From positions 248,001 to 312,000 of the forward strand of contig NZ_SJUO01000002.1 of the NCBI RefSeq assembly GCF_004336985.1: a DNA stretch of 64,000 nt. The letters are read 5' to 3'. The stretch is from Exiguobacterium sp. SL-9 (GTDB lineage: Bacteria; Bacillota; Bacilli; Exiguobacteriales; Exiguobacteriaceae). This document shows positions 36,005-44,833 of this stretch, piece after piece. The notes under the pieces are model-generated. The model searched no databases and had not been told where the DNA came from. It was given only the letters and a program-made list of their open reading frames with translations. Every line of letters begins with the position of its first letter. Within the stretch, counting starts at the first letter, position 1. The position numbers and the translations under genes were made by a program.

Positions 36005-36877
36005 TCAATTCGTTAATGACTTGAAGAAATTGCTGAGTGCTTCGAACAAGCGGGCGAAGAAGCCTTGGACTTCCTCGGTCTCGAGGAACGCCTGGACGTC
36101 TTGTCCGGCCCCTTGTAGCCCGTTGCTGATCGCTCCCCAGTCCAGGTTCGCCTGCTGCATGTTCTCGAACAGCGTCGTCAATTGCGTCAACTGCGAATCA
36201 GACAATTGGACGTTGTTTTGATTCAACACTTGGATGACGATGTCGCGAATCTCGATGTTCGTCTCAGGTGCCTGGTTCGCAATCTCGGCTTTGATCTCGT
36301 TCATGAGACCGGCCACATCTTCTTGACCGACTGTCTTCCCGATTTCAGACGTGACAGCCAGTTCTTCCTGCGCCAAGTCTTTCCGCTCTTCGGACAATTG
36401 GATGCCTGTCTCTTCCGCTGTCTGATCGTACGCTTTCATGATGCCCGTCAACGCCGACGTCCCGGTGACACGAATCGGAGATGTGATGTATATGTCGGCA
36501 TCGGTGACACCAGCGGTCACGAGCGCATTCGCATACATATCTTCGGTGACCCACGTCACGTTTTCCGTTTTGATATCGAGTCCAGTCCCGTCAGTCAATT
36601 TGATGCGGGCTGATGAATACATACCCCCGCCGCGCTGTGCTTGTGGGACGGCATCCCCTAAGTACTTATCTTCATCGGCCGCAGTCGTGATGATCGGTTC
36701 AATTCCAGCCGGTGCCTCAACTCGTTCGAGCACCCAATCCCGTTGGCTGGCTGATAATGATTCGCCGAGTGTGACAATCGTATCATCGACGATGGCTTCT
36801 GCGTTTACTTTTGGAATCATGCTTGTCGCGACGACCGAACCGATCGTCAACGCCACTAATGGTTTCATATAATTCAT
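36005..36877 (-). CDS. Secreted DUF1002 protein (YpuA-like)
   Basis: A 290-residue protein with signal peptide (MKPLVALTIGSVVATSMIPKVNA, likely cut after NAEA or VNA) and the DUF1002 domain, shown by VTLGESLSASQRD, GGMYSSARIKLTDGTGLDI and the VTDADIYITSPIRVTGTSALTGI stretch. This family includes YpuA of Bacillus subtilis and is of unknown function. The C-terminal end is amphipathic (FFARLFEALSNFFKSLTN) and could touch the membrane. Single gene between two terminators. Confidence 0.85.
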   Translation of the reverse strand: MNYMKPLVALTIGSVVATSMIPKVNAEAIVDDTIVTLGESLSASQRDWVLERVEAPAGIEPIITTAADEDKYLGDAVPQAQRGGGMYSSARIKLTDGTGLDIKTENVTWVTEDMYANALVTAGVTDADIYITSPIRVTGTSALTGIMKAYDQTAEETGIQLSEERKDLAQEELAVTSEIGKTVGQEDVAGLMNEIKAEIANQAPETNIEIRDIVIQVLNQNNVQLSDSQLTQLTTLFENMQQANLDWGAISNGLQGAGQDVQAFLETEEVQGFFARLFEALSNFFKSLTN

Positions 36878-36941
36878 AATGAATCACTCCTTTCTTCTAC
36901 CTTACGTTTCCATCATCCGTTCCGCATCCGTCTTGAGACCG

Positions 36942-36975
36942 AAAAAAACGACCACCCTTCCGGCGAAGGATGGTC
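36942..36975 (-). terminator. thrS terminator
   Basis: 11-bp stem with one wobble (36950-36960 with 36965-36975), four-base loop and seven T on the minus strand. Confidence 0.88.
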
Positions 36976-36981
36976 GACATA

Positions 36982-38919
36982 TTAACGTGAACGGTTCGCG
37001 ATTTCTTCTGTGAGGGATGCCAAGAACGCATCGAGTGTGGCCGATACTTGTTCTTGCTGTCCGTAGCGGCGGATGTTGACCGCACGCTCATCGCGCTCTT
37101 TATCACCGAGGACGAGTGTCATCGGGATTTTCTTCATCTGGGCTTCTCGGATCTTATAGCCAAGCTTCTCGTCACGGAGGTCCGTTTCGACACGGACACC
37201 GCGCTTGACGAGCTCTGCCTTCACTTCTGCGACATATTCGTCGTGAACGTGCGAGACAGGAATCAATTTGACTTGGACCGGGGCGAGCCATGTCGGGAAC
37301 GCTCCTTTATACTCTTCGATCAAGTAAGCGACGAAACGCTCCATCGTCGAGACGACACCACGGTGAAGGACGATTGGGCGATGGTCTTTGCCGTCTGGTC
37401 CTGTGTACGTCAAGTCGAATCGCTCAGGGAGCAAGAAGTCGAGTTGGACCGTCGACAACGTCTCCTCTTTGCCGAGCGCCGTCCGGACTTGGACGTCGAG
37501 TTTCGGTCCGTAGAATGCCGCTTCGCCTTCTGCTTCGAAATACGGGAGACCGAGCTCATCCATCGTTTCTTTCAATTGACGTTGGGCCGTTTCCCAAATC
37601 GCATCGTTGTCGAAGTACTTCTCTTTATCGGCCGGGTCACGGTATGACAAGCGGAAACGATAATCCTTGATACCAAAGTCGGCGTACACTTCTTGAATCA
37701 AGTGGACGATATCTTTGAACTCTTGCTTCATCTGCTCAGGTGTGACGAACGTATGCCCGTCGTTTAACACCATGTAACGGACGCGTTGGAGGCCTGTGAG
37801 CGCCCCTGACATCTCGTAACGGTGCATACCGCCGAGCTCAGCGATGCGAAGCGGGAGTTCGCGGTATGAGCGCGGCTCATGTTTATAGATTGTCATGTGG
37901 TGTGGACAGTTCATCGGACGAAGGACGAGTTCTTCGTTGTCCATCTCCATTTTCGGGAACATATCGTCTTGATAGTGATCCCAGTGCCCAGACGTTTTAT
38001 AAAGATCGACCGAACCGAGGACCGGTGTATAGACGTGCTGATAACCGAGTTCGAGCTCTTTGTCGACGATATAACGTTCGACCGTGCGACGAATCGAGGC
38101 ACCTTTCGGGAGCCACATCGGCAAACCCTGTCCGACTTCTTGCGACACGAAGAAGAGGTCGAGTTCTTTCCCGAGCTTACGGTGGTCGCGCTCTTTCGCT
38201 TCTTCTAACAAGCGCAAGTGTTCTGCGAGCTGTTCTTTTGTCGCGAACGCCGTCCCGTAAATACGCTGAAGCATTTTATTATCTGAGTCACCGCGCCAGT
38301 ATGCACCGGCCACGCTCATCAATTTGAACACTTTCAACTTCGAAGTCGACGGGACATGCGGCCCACGGCACAAGTCGAAGAATTCGCCTTGATGGTAAAT
38401 CGTGAGCGTCTCGCTCGCTGGGATGTCTTCAATCAACTCGATTTTAAGCGGGTCCCCGAGCGCTTTATAGCGTTCGAGCGCTTCGTCGCGTGACACGACC
38501 TCACGAGTGATGTCCAAGTTTTCGTCGACGATTCGTTTCATCATCTTCTCAATCTCCGGGAGATCTTCTTCGTTGATGCGGCGGTCCATCTCGATATCGT
38601 AATAGAAGCCGTTCTCGATCGTCGGTCCAATCCCAAGGTAGATGCTACCTTCTTCGCCGTATAACCGTTTGATGGCTTGGGCCATCAAGTGGGCCGACGA
38701 ATGGCGCATCAAATCGATGCCTTCTTCCGAATCCGGCATAACGAGCTCGATTTTACCGTCCTGTTCAATCGGACGACGATAATCGATCATCTCGCCATCG
38801 ATTTTCGCGGCGATTGCTTTTTTACGGAGTCCCGGACTGATCGAACCCGCAACTTCTTCTGCTGTGATGCCGGCCTCAAACTCTTTGACGGCCCCATCTG
38901 GAAATGTCAATTGAATCAT
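36982..38919 (-). CDS. thrS: Threonine-tRNA ligase
   Basis: Class II synthetase, 645 residues. Domains: TGS (1-62), second additional/editing domain (63-225, with [16 protein letters not shown] and GPHVPSTS), catalytic core with zinc ligands (RPMNCPHHM) and motif 2 [13 protein letters not shown], motif 3 [14 protein letters not shown], and the anticodon-binding domain ([16 protein letters not shown]). Under T-box control. Its place next to the dnaI-dnaB block is conserved with Bacillus. Confidence 0.98.
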   Translation of the reverse strand: MIQLTFPDGAVKEFEAGITAEEVAGSISPGLRKKAIAAKIDGEMIDYRRPIEQDGKIELVMPDSEEGIDLMRHSSAHLMAQAIKRLYGEEGSIYLGIGPTIENGFYYDIEMDRRINEEDLPEIEKMMKRIVDENLDITREVVSRDEALERYKALGDPLKIELIEDIPASETLTIYHQGEFFDLCRGPHVPSTSKLKVFKLMSVAGAYWRGDSDNKMLQRIYGTAFATKEQLAEHLRLLEEAKERDHRKLGKELDLFFVSQEVGQGLPMWLPKGASIRRTVERYIVDKELELGYQHVYTPVLGSVDLYKTSGHWDHYQDDMFPKMEMDNEELVLRPMNCPHHMTIYKHEPRSYRELPLRIAELGGMHRYEMSGALTGLQRVRYMVLNDGHTFVTPEQMKQEFKDIVHLIQEVYADFGIKDYRFRLSYRDPADKEKYFDNDAIWETAQRQLKETMDELGLPYFEAEGEAAFYGPKLDVQVRTALGKEETLSTVQLDFLLPERFDLTYTGPDGKDHRPIVLHRGVVSTMERFVAYLIEEYKGAFPTWLAPVQVKLIPVSHVHDEYVAEVKAELVKRGVRVETDLRDEKLGYKIREAQMKKIPMTLVLGDKERDERAVNIRRYGQQEQVSATLDAFLASLTEEIANRSR

Positions 38920-38952
38920 GTGTCAACTTCCCCTCTCTACGTTTAAAAGAAA

Positions 38953-39180
38953 ATAAAAAAAGCCCATCCCTATGAAAGGGACGAGCTTTGATTCTCGTGG
39001 TACCACCCTCGTTCCCAAGCGATCCGCTTGGCTCGAACACACGATAACGAGTGTGAATCGCCGCACGATTGACCCGTACGGTGCTCTGAGGGAGTAAGGC
39101 GATCGGCGTGTTTAGGAAGCTCTCACCAGCCTTCCCTCGCTTTGAAACCCGTTACGACGTCTCATGTCCTCTTCGATGCA
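38953..39180 (-). promoter_or_regulatory. T-box riboswitch of thrS
   Basis: This 312-base gap is a T-box leader. The T-box AGGGTGGTACCACG is at 38996-39009 (minus strand); the terminator stem (38961-38972 with about 38977-38988) plus seven T precedes thrS. An ACC triplet at 39080-39082 followed by G is the plausible Thr specifier, and GGTGAGAG further 5' fits the distal stem I loop. The specifier call is less certain than that of pheS. Confidence 0.9.
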
Positions 39181-39197
39181 TCGGTTATATGCTTATT

Positions 39198-39226
39198 AGT
39201 ATAGTCAACTCGTTCCAGAAATACAA
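39198..39226 (-). promoter_or_regulatory. thrS promoter
   Basis: TTGTAT (39221-39226) and TATACT (39198-39203) on the minus strand, 17-base spacing. Confidence 0.75.
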
Positions 39227-39231
39227 TCCCT

Positions 39232-40155
39232 TTACCGCCGTCGATTCTCACCTTTTAACTCGATTTGCGTCGTCGTCGTCGAGATGCGCTGCATGAGCCG
39301 CTGCGCCTTCATTTTGTTCTGTGGCGAACCGTCGATCGAGAAGTGGGTCTCGAGCTCTTCTCCGCTAAAGTTCGAGCTGTAAAGCGTCGGCAAGCGATGC
39401 ATCATGCGATACTGCAAAATGATCCCGAACAGTTCATCCCGCACCCATGGACTGATCGCCTCGGCCCCGATGTCATCAATCAATAACACCGGCACGTGTT
39501 GGAATGACGTCAAAAACGAATCGAACGAGTCGGTCCGGATTTTCCGTTTCGCTTCCGAGACGAATCCCGGGGCATGGACGAGAATCGTCTCGATGTCCGC
39601 CACTTTCAGCTCATTGGCGATCGCCGCGAGCAAGTACGTCTTTCCGACGCCGAAGCTACCGTGAAGGTATAAGCCGTTCACTTTTTGACGGGTCTTCATG
39701 CCTGAGACGAACCGCATCGATTCACGGAGTGCGATTTTACGGGCGTCATCCGACCAGTCGAACGATTCAAAGCTCGCCTCACGGACCTCTTCCGGTAAGA
39801 ATAGGCTCTTGAACTTCCGGTCCATCTCTTTTTGCCGGCGTGCTTGACGGTGCTTGACCGTCTCTTCATAGCGGATGGCGATTTGTCCGAGGTCGACATA
39901 GAGCATCGGTTGATGACCCGGGATGACAGCTTGCTCGTCGATGAGTTTCTTCCCGTCCATCTGCTCCGCATATTCGCTGAGCTTCGTGAAGCCGGCCTCG
40001 ATTGCCGTCTCGTCTAACTCCGGATGTGCCTTTAAAAAGGCGACGACTTCTGGATGTTCGAGGGTGCGCCGGCGAATCGATTCGTACGCTTCCCGTACTT
40101 CTTTCCGGTTCATCATTTGGGCGAGCGTTTGATTGATGCGTTCCATGTCCCTCAT
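39232..40155 (-). CDS. dnaI: Primosomal protein DnaI (helicase loader)
   Basis: AAA+ ATPase that loads the replicative helicase. Walker A GSFGVGKTYLLAAIA, Walker B VLLIDDIGAEAIS, plus sensor residues near the end. The N-terminal 130 residues are the helicase-interacting domain; the DnaI-type Zn ligands are not obvious. 307 residues. It overlaps dnaB by four bases (ATGA) as in Bacillus. Confidence 0.95.
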   Translation of the reverse strand: MRDMERINQTLAQMMNRKEVREAYESIRRRTLEHPEVVAFLKAHPELDETAIEAGFTKLSEYAEQMDGKKLIDEQAVIPGHQPMLYVDLGQIAIRYEETVKHRQARRQKEMDRKFKSLFLPEEVREASFESFDWSDDARKIALRESMRFVSGMKTRQKVNGLYLHGSFGVGKTYLLAAIANELKVADIETILVHAPGFVSEAKRKIRTDSFDSFLTSFQHVPVLLIDDIGAEAISPWVRDELFGIILQYRMMHRLPTLYSSNFSGEELETHFSIDGSPQNKMKAQRLMQRISTTTTQIELKGENRRR

Positions 40156-41504
40156 CCTTTCTCTTTCAATTCATTTAACAGCTTGACGAGTTCCGCATCG
40201 TCCGGGACCGATGCCTCGAGCTCTTGTTTTCGTTTTTGATCGTATGTGCGCTGTTCTTTCGCCTCGTCCTCGAGCCATTTCGGCATCTCGGTCTTATCTT
40301 TGCGTCTCGAGCCGACGGTCGTCCGCTGTTGCACATTCTCCCGCTTCTGCTGTTTCTTCTCGATGAGCGCGTCTTGCGTCGCTTCTTGTTCTAAGGCGTC
40401 CTTGGCGTTCAAATAGCCCGCCGTCTTCCAACTCGTCGCGATGCGCATGACGTAGTTCTCACTTAGTCGTGTCTGTTTCTTCACTTCGATACAGTAATAG
40501 AACAACGCGTTGATGACGCTAGGCGCGAGACCGAGCGTATCGACGAGGTCGATGATGAGTTGCTCGTCGCTCTTCGACAGTTGCGGCGTCTTCCGTAACG
40601 TCGACACGTACTGATGCGGATGCGCCTCTTCCATGACCGTCACATCATGCAAGTCACCGATTTCTGCCTTTACTGTCTCATCCGACTTCACTTTCCGATG
40701 CCGTGTCTGTTTCTTCTTCAACTGCAACACCATTTGGCGGCAACCGTCGCGCTTCTCTTGCTCACTGAGCGGAAGATACGCCTCGTGGACGAAATACTCT
40801 TTCAACATCTCTGCCATCGTCTCTTCGTCGATTTGTGAGACATAGGCAAGCTTCGTGATCGTCTCATCGAGTTTCTTCGTGAAGAAGCCGACGGGAAAGT
40901 TCGTCAATTTTTTGACGATTTCCATGTCGAACGTATAGTTGATTTCAATTTTGGCGCGGTCGGGCTTCTCATAATTTTTTTGCGTGAACGCCATATGATT
41001 CACACCTTTGACGTCAAATACTTCATTAAAGTCTTTCGTCACCTCGATAATCCCGGCTGGCAATGGATCGATCGTGAATCGTCCCTGCAACTGTTTGAAG
41101 CGGACTTCCCCGACTTTATAGAAGAGGAAACTCGACAACAGCCCGTCATTCAAGAACGTATGGGGCGCGAGTGGGACGCGCAATTGATACACGTACTGCG
41201 TCAATCGCTCGTCCTTCGTCTTATACGTCCGGACGAGACCGATCGCCTCGAGCCGGAACAGACAATCTGTCAGCTCGTTGATTGAGTAATCGAGCATCTC
41301 ACAGAGCGCGCTATGCGACATATAGTTCGATTTCATCTTCCCGGGCTTCAGCTCGCTCCAAAGCGTCTGATACATCGCGAGCGCCTTGACTCCGATGACC
41401 GGCTGATATAAATGATACAACGACTGATACGACTCGCGATCGATGAGCCCGGTGCTCATAATCAACAGTTCGTCAGTCCCGTACAGGATTCGTTCTTTTT
41501 CCAT
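40152..41504 (-). CDS. dnaB: Replication initiation and membrane attachment protein DnaB
   Basis: Gram-positive DnaB (not the helicase), which with DnaD and DnaI assembles the primosome at oriC and restart sites. 450 residues. Start MEKERILYGTDELLIMSTG; N-terminal winged-helix oligomerisation domain, then the DnaB/DnaD C-terminal fold (about 315-400: LIIDLVDTLGLAPSVINALFYYC and YVMRIATSWKTAGY). C-terminus rich in charged residues. Precedes dnaI in a coupled operon. Confidence 0.94.
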   Translation of the reverse strand: MEKERILYGTDELLIMSTGLIDRESYQSLYHLYQPVIGVKALAMYQTLWSELKPGKMKSNYMSHSALCEMLDYSINELTDCLFRLEAIGLVRTYKTKDERLTQYVYQLRVPLAPHTFLNDGLLSSFLFYKVGEVRFKQLQGRFTIDPLPAGIIEVTKDFNEVFDVKGVNHMAFTQKNYEKPDRAKIEINYTFDMEIVKKLTNFPVGFFTKKLDETITKLAYVSQIDEETMAEMLKEYFVHEAYLPLSEQEKRDGCRQMVLQLKKKQTRHRKVKSDETVKAEIGDLHDVTVMEEAHPHQYVSTLRKTPQLSKSDEQLIIDLVDTLGLAPSVINALFYYCIEVKKQTRLSENYVMRIATSWKTAGYLNAKDALEQEATQDALIEKKQQKRENVQQRTTVGSRRKDKTEMPKWLEDEAKEQRTYDQKRKQELEASVPDDAELVKLLNELKEKG

Positions 41505-41546
41505 GGTTGGTCTCCCCTGAAAAAAGGCGACCAGCAGGCCGCCCGT

Positions 41547-42014
41547 TTAGTTGGTCGATTTTTCTTGCTTCATTAAATCTTCAAGTTCTTTAAAGAATAC
41601 AGAGATATCTTTGAATTGGCGATAGACGGAGGCGAAACGGACGTATGCTACTTCATCGACCCGGGCGAGCTCATTCATGACGAGCTCACCGACTTGTTCG
41701 CTCGGAATCTCCGATTGGCCGAGTGCTCGTAGCTGCTGTTCGACTTTCGTGACCACGCCTTCGAGTTGTTCGAGTGTGACCGGGCGTTTTTCACACGCCC
41801 GAATGATCCCACGAAGCACTTTCTCTCGGCTAAACTCTTCACGATTGCCATCTTTCTTGACGATGATGAGCGGCGTCTGTTCAACCGTCTCGAATGTAGT
41901 GAATCGATAGCCGCACTCCTCACATTCGCGGCGGCGGCGAATTGAATAGAAATCTTGTACTGGCCGGGAGTCGAGCACTCTCGTTCCGTTATGATCGCAT
42001 TTAGGACAACGCAT
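41547..42014 (-). CDS. nrdR: Transcriptional repressor NrdR
   Basis: ATP/dATP-sensing repressor of ribonucleotide reductase genes. N-terminal zinc ribbon: CPKC at residues 3-6 and CEEC about 30 residues on ([16 protein letters not shown]); then the ATP-cone domain starting [19 protein letters not shown]. 155 residues. AAGGAGGGC precedes the ATG. Same position as in Bacillus, between speD and dnaB. Confidence 0.97.
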   Translation of the reverse strand: MRCPKCDHNGTRVLDSRPVQDFYSIRRRRECEECGYRFTTFETVEQTPLIIVKKDGNREEFSREKVLRGIIRACEKRPVTLEQLEGVVTKVEQQLRALGQSEIPSEQVGELVMNELARVDEVAYVRFASVYRQFKDISVFFKELEDLMKQEKSTN

Positions 42015-42026
42015 GCTCAGCCCTCC

Positions 42027-42398
42027 TTATCGTTCGACAGATTGATTCCCGATGGCGCGGAGCGGGAACTTCAATTGTAGCGCCTCATAATATGTGGTGA
42101 CGATTTGACCGAGGTCCGGTCCGAGCATCTGATCACGGTTCAACGTGAAATCGACGGCTGTACGTCCTCCATCCACTTGAATGACGGTCACCAATGCATC
42201 CCAACCGGTACCGTTAAATGCCACTTCACCCCGGTCCGGATCGACACGGCGAACTGTTTGGCCTTCTGCCTGAATCCGTTCGCGGAGCCATGTGAGCACG
42301 GCACTTGGCGATGCTGCCACGTATCGTGTGCGTAACGCCTCATTTTTATGCGAATCGTCCGTCTGGACATGTGTTTGAAACTTATCCAATAATCCCAT
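42027..42398 (-). CDS. Hypothetical protein between speD and nrdR
   Basis: A 123-residue soluble protein starting MGLLDKFQTHVQTDD; GAGGTGG lies just before this ATG (a longer frame from 42440 has no ribosome site). It has a mixed alpha/beta pattern with LTWLRERIQAEGQTVRRVDPDRGEVAFNGTGW and a likely C-terminal helix. I do not recognise a family. It precedes nrdR by 12 bases, so the two are probably co-transcribed. Confidence 0.7.
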   Translation of the reverse strand: MGLLDKFQTHVQTDDSHKNEALRTRYVAASPSAVLTWLRERIQAEGQTVRRVDPDRGEVAFNGTGWDALVTVIQVDGGRTAVDFTLNRDQMLGPDLGQIVTTYYEALQLKFPLRAIGNQSVER

Positions 42399-42463
42399 TA
42401 TCCACCTCGACACCTTATTTATATAGGTTAAGCATATCAAAATTAAGCGGTTAACAAAACAAT

Positions 42464-42494
42464 TAAAAGGGCTGACCGAAAATCGGCCAGCCTC
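42464..42494 (-). terminator. speD terminator
   Basis: Stem of about ten pairs (42470-42479 with 42483-42492, one mismatch), short loop, then CTTTTAATTG on the minus strand. Confidence 0.7.
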
Positions 42495-42509
42495 AAAAGG
42501 TCAATCTGA

Positions 42510-42896
42510 TTATTTGCTGATTGCAACTTGTGCTTCAGGAACACGAATCGGTCCCATTCCACGGTCAAGTTTCACATCTTCACGAACTTTCGCTTCCAAG
42601 CCTTCTGCAATGTACTGCGAGGCTGTAGCCGGATCGATTCGGTCCCCACATGTGAACACATCGACTGATGCGTAGCCATGCTCTGGGAAACTGTGAATCG
42701 TTAAGTGTGATTCTGAAATGATGACGACTCCACTTACACCGTGCGGCGCAAATTTGTGGAAAGCGACTTCGCGGACTTCAGCGCCCGAACGAAGTGCTGC
42801 ATCGACGAACAAGCGCTCGATGTAGTCGATATCGTTTAATTTGTCGGGATTGCACTCCCAAAGTTCTGTAATAATGTGACGTCCCATAGTATCCAT
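42510..42896 (-). CDS. speD: S-adenosylmethionine decarboxylase proenzyme
   Basis: Makes decarboxylated SAM for spermidine synthesis. The 128-residue proenzyme cleaves itself at Glu62-Ser63 within [14 protein letters not shown], and Ser63 becomes the pyruvoyl group; His68 and Cys near FTCGDRI are the usual helper residues. Prokaryotic class 1b length. GGGGGA lies nine bases before the ATG. Downstream of gapB, as in Bacillus, with its own promoter and a structured leader. Confidence 0.96.
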   Translation of the reverse strand: MDTMGRHIITELWECNPDKLNDIDYIERLFVDAALRSGAEVREVAFHKFAPHGVSGVVIISESHLTIHSFPEHGYASVDVFTCGDRIDPATASQYIAEGLEAKVREDVKLDRGMGPIRVPEAQVAISK

Positions 42897-43044
42897 ATTA
42901 GTGGATCCCCCTTTACATCAATGGTCTCAAAGTAGTTGATGATCACTCACTTTGTGCCTGAATCGCCCACAACCACGGGGGCAAGTTAGTCCTAAGAGGT
43001 CCTAACCCTTTAAGTTGCGTTTGTCAGACCAATTGAAGTTCACG
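42897..43044 (-). promoter_or_regulatory. Structured 5' leader of speD
   Basis: About 147 untranslated bases between predicted transcription start and speD. A hairpin with GTTAG / CTAAC arms lies at about 42984-43005, and a second with GCCC / GGGC arms at about 42964-42982. No terminator is seen, so any control would be on translation or stability. The PdhR-like palindrome at 43020-43034 lies at its 5' end. Confidence 0.4.
43020..43034 (-). promoter_or_regulatory. PdhR/FadR-type operator-like palindrome upstream of speD
   Basis: The minus strand reads ATTGGTCTGACAAAC, 13 of 15 matches to the palindrome ATTGGTCTGACCAAT typical of FCD-type GntR regulators. It shares 12 consecutive bases with the site in front of the GntR gene at 61252-61262 and its flank, and lies just after the predicted speD transcription start. 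Confidence 0.5.
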
Positions 43045-43050
43045 AGTTAG

Positions 43051-43079
43051 AGTGTATCGCGTTTGGGACATCGTTACAA
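43051..43079 (-). promoter_or_regulatory. speD promoter
   Basis: TTGTAA (43074-43079) and TACACT (43051-43056) on the minus strand, 17-base spacing. Confidence 0.7.
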
Positions 43080-43127
43080 GACATTTGTTTGAATTCATCA
43101 AAAATATTTTTGAGTAAATATATTTTT

Positions 43128-44159
43128 TTAGACGTGGGTTTCTTGTTGTCCGATTTGCAAGTAGCTCGCGACCATATCCAACAAGTCGACGACACGGCAC
43201 GAGTAGCCCCATTCGTTGTCGTACCAAGCGAGTACTTTGACGTGATTGCCCCCGAGCACCATCGTCGAATCGGCATCGATGATTGACGAACGCTCATCCC
43301 CGTTGAAGTCGATCGAAACGAGCGGTTCATTCGAGACGCCGAGGATGCCTGTCATCTCCCCGTGCGCCGCGCGCTCGAACGCCTGATTGACTTCATCGAC
43401 CGTCACATCCCGACGCAACTCGACGACGAGGTCAACGAGTGAGACGTTCGGCGTCGGTACCCGCAGTGCCATCCCGTTCAATTTGCCTTGCAGTTCCGGC
43501 AAGACGAGCCCGATTGCTTTCGCGGCCCCTGTCGAAGTCGGTATAATGGAACTACCACAAGCACGGGCACGCCGTAGATCTTTATGCGGATTATCGATAT
43601 TGTTTTGGTCATTCGTGTACGCATGTACCGTTGTCACGAGCCCCGTCTCGATCCCGAACGTCGAATCGAGTACTTTGACGACCGGACCGAGACAGTTCGT
43701 CGTACACGAAGCGTTCGAGATGACGTGATCGTGATCCGGTAAATAATCACGATCGTTCACCCCCATGACAATCGTCCGCAGCTCACCTTTCCCTGGCGCT
43801 GTTAAAATGACTTTCTTCGCACCGGCCGTCAAATGTTTTTTCGCCCCGATATCAGAATTGAATTTCCCCGTCGCCTCGATGACGATTTCGACCCCGAGCT
43901 CCGCCCATGGCAAACGCTCCGGATCGCGCTCGGACACGAGCATGACACGTTTACCATCAACTTCAAGCGCATCCCCATGCGCCCTCACCGTCAGTGCGAA
44001 CGGCCCGTGGACCGTATCGTGCTTAATCAAGTGGGCGAGCGTCTCTGCCGGATAACTTGCATTGATGGCGACCACGTCGTGACGCCCTTCAAGCATCAAT
44101 TTTCGAAACACCATTCTGCCGATTCGTCCAAATCCATTGATTGCAACTTTCGTCCCCAT
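43128..44159 (-). CDS. gapB: Glyceraldehyde-3-phosphate dehydrogenase GapB (gluconeogenic type)
   Basis: Interconverts glyceraldehyde-3-phosphate and 1,3-bisphosphoglycerate; GapB enzymes prefer NADP and run in the gluconeogenic direction. Rossmann motif INGFGRIGRMVFRKL, catalytic Cys in SNASCTTNCLGPV, then HAYTNDQNNIDNPHKD. 343 residues. The position gapB-speD-nrdR-dnaB-dnaI, as well as NASYPAETLAHL in place of the NAD-binding acidic residue, supports GapB over GapA. A candidate cre site overlaps its promoter. Confidence 0.92.
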   Translation of the reverse strand: MGTKVAINGFGRIGRMVFRKLMLEGRHDVVAINASYPAETLAHLIKHDTVHGPFALTVRAHGDALEVDGKRVMLVSERDPERLPWAELGVEIVIEATGKFNSDIGAKKHLTAGAKKVILTAPGKGELRTIVMGVNDRDYLPDHDHVISNASCTTNCLGPVVKVLDSTFGIETGLVTTVHAYTNDQNNIDNPHKDLRRARACGSSIIPTSTGAAKAIGLVLPELQGKLNGMALRVPTPNVSLVDLVVELRRDVTVDEVNQAFERAAHGEMTGILGVSNEPLVSIDFNGDERSSIIDADSTMVLGGNHVKVLAWYDNEWGYSCRVVDLLDMVASYLQIGQQETHV

Positions 44160-44191
44160 GTAAAATCCCCCTTTTTCTACGTTACGACATC

Positions 44192-44220
44192 ATTATAACG
44201 GAAAATTGGAAGCGTTTTCA
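44192..44220 (-). promoter_or_regulatory. gapB promoter
   Basis: TATAAT (44192-44197) on the minus strand with a weak TGAAAA at the -35 position (44215-44220), 17 bases apart; overlapped by the cre site. Confidence 0.65.
44207..44220. promoter_or_regulatory. Candidate cre site (CcpA)
   Basis: TGGAAGCGTTTTCA fits the cre consensus TGNAANCGNTNNCA. It covers the -35 and spacer of the gapB promoter, where CcpA binding would repress gapB when glucose is present. It could also affect the divergent gene at 44314. Confidence 0.65.
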
Positions 44221-44313
44221 CTATGAATCGTCACATTTTTTTCACTTTTTTACAGTTTCAGATTTGAAAAAGAGGGAAATTTGGTGTAGAGCTTGGAAAG
44301 GAGCTAATACTAC

Positions 44314-44796
44314 ATGTTTGATTGGACCGATATAGACAAATTTATCATTTCGTTTTTCATCATCTTACCGATTGTGACGATTATCCACCAATTCGGTCAC
44401 TTTTTCTTCGCGAAGCTGTTTGGGGGTTCGCTTGATATGGAGATTGGAACTGGAAAAAAATTGTTTAAAGTCGGACGCCTTCAATTCAATCGCGTCTACT
44501 TCTATGACGCCTGGTGTCAATTCAGCGACTTGAAGTACAGCAACCGCCTGACGCGAAGTATCGTCTATGCGGGCGGCTCGCTTTTCAATTTAGCGAGCAT
44601 CTTAATCGTGAATGGATTCATCTTGACCCGCGAGATTGAACCGACAATTTATACGTATCAGTTCGCCTATTTCTCGTTTTATTACATCTTCTTCTCGCTC
44701 TATCCGATTTATTATTCGAACGGCCACCCGAGTGACGGGCGCGCCATCTTCGATACGTGGAAAAAAGGGAAACCTGATTCCGACCCACTCAATTGA
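44314..44796 (+). CDS. M50-like integral membrane protein with HQFGH motif (pseudo-peptidase)
   Basis: A 160-residue membrane protein with about four helices. Helix one ends in IIHQFGHFFFAKLFGG: the two zinc-ligand histidines (His25, His29) of a site-2-protease HExxH are kept but the catalytic Glu is Gln26. A GGSLFNLASILIVNG segment matches the GPxxN element, and NGHPSDGRA (Asp141) matches the third-ligand NxxPxxDG motif. This suggests an M50-fold protein that may bind metal but not cleave. AAAGGAG lies nine bases upstream of the ATG. Single gene with its own terminator; function unknown. Confidence 0.7.
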   Translation: MFDWTDIDKFIISFFIILPIVTIIHQFGHFFFAKLFGGSLDMEIGTGKKLFKVGRLQFNRVYFYDAWCQFSDLKYSNRLTRSIVYAGGSLFNLASILIVNGFILTREIEPTIYTYQFAYFSFYYIFFSLYPIYYSNGHPSDGRAIFDTWKKGKPDSDPLN

Positions 44797-44797
44797 A

Positions 44798-44833
44798 CAA
44801 AAAAAGAAGGCGTCGTCAGTCGCCTTCTTTTTT
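44798..44833. terminator. Bidirectional terminator after the M50-like gene and coaE
   Basis: 10-bp perfect stem (44803-44812 with 44821-44830) flanked by A and T runs; it includes the coaE stop codon. Confidence 0.88.
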
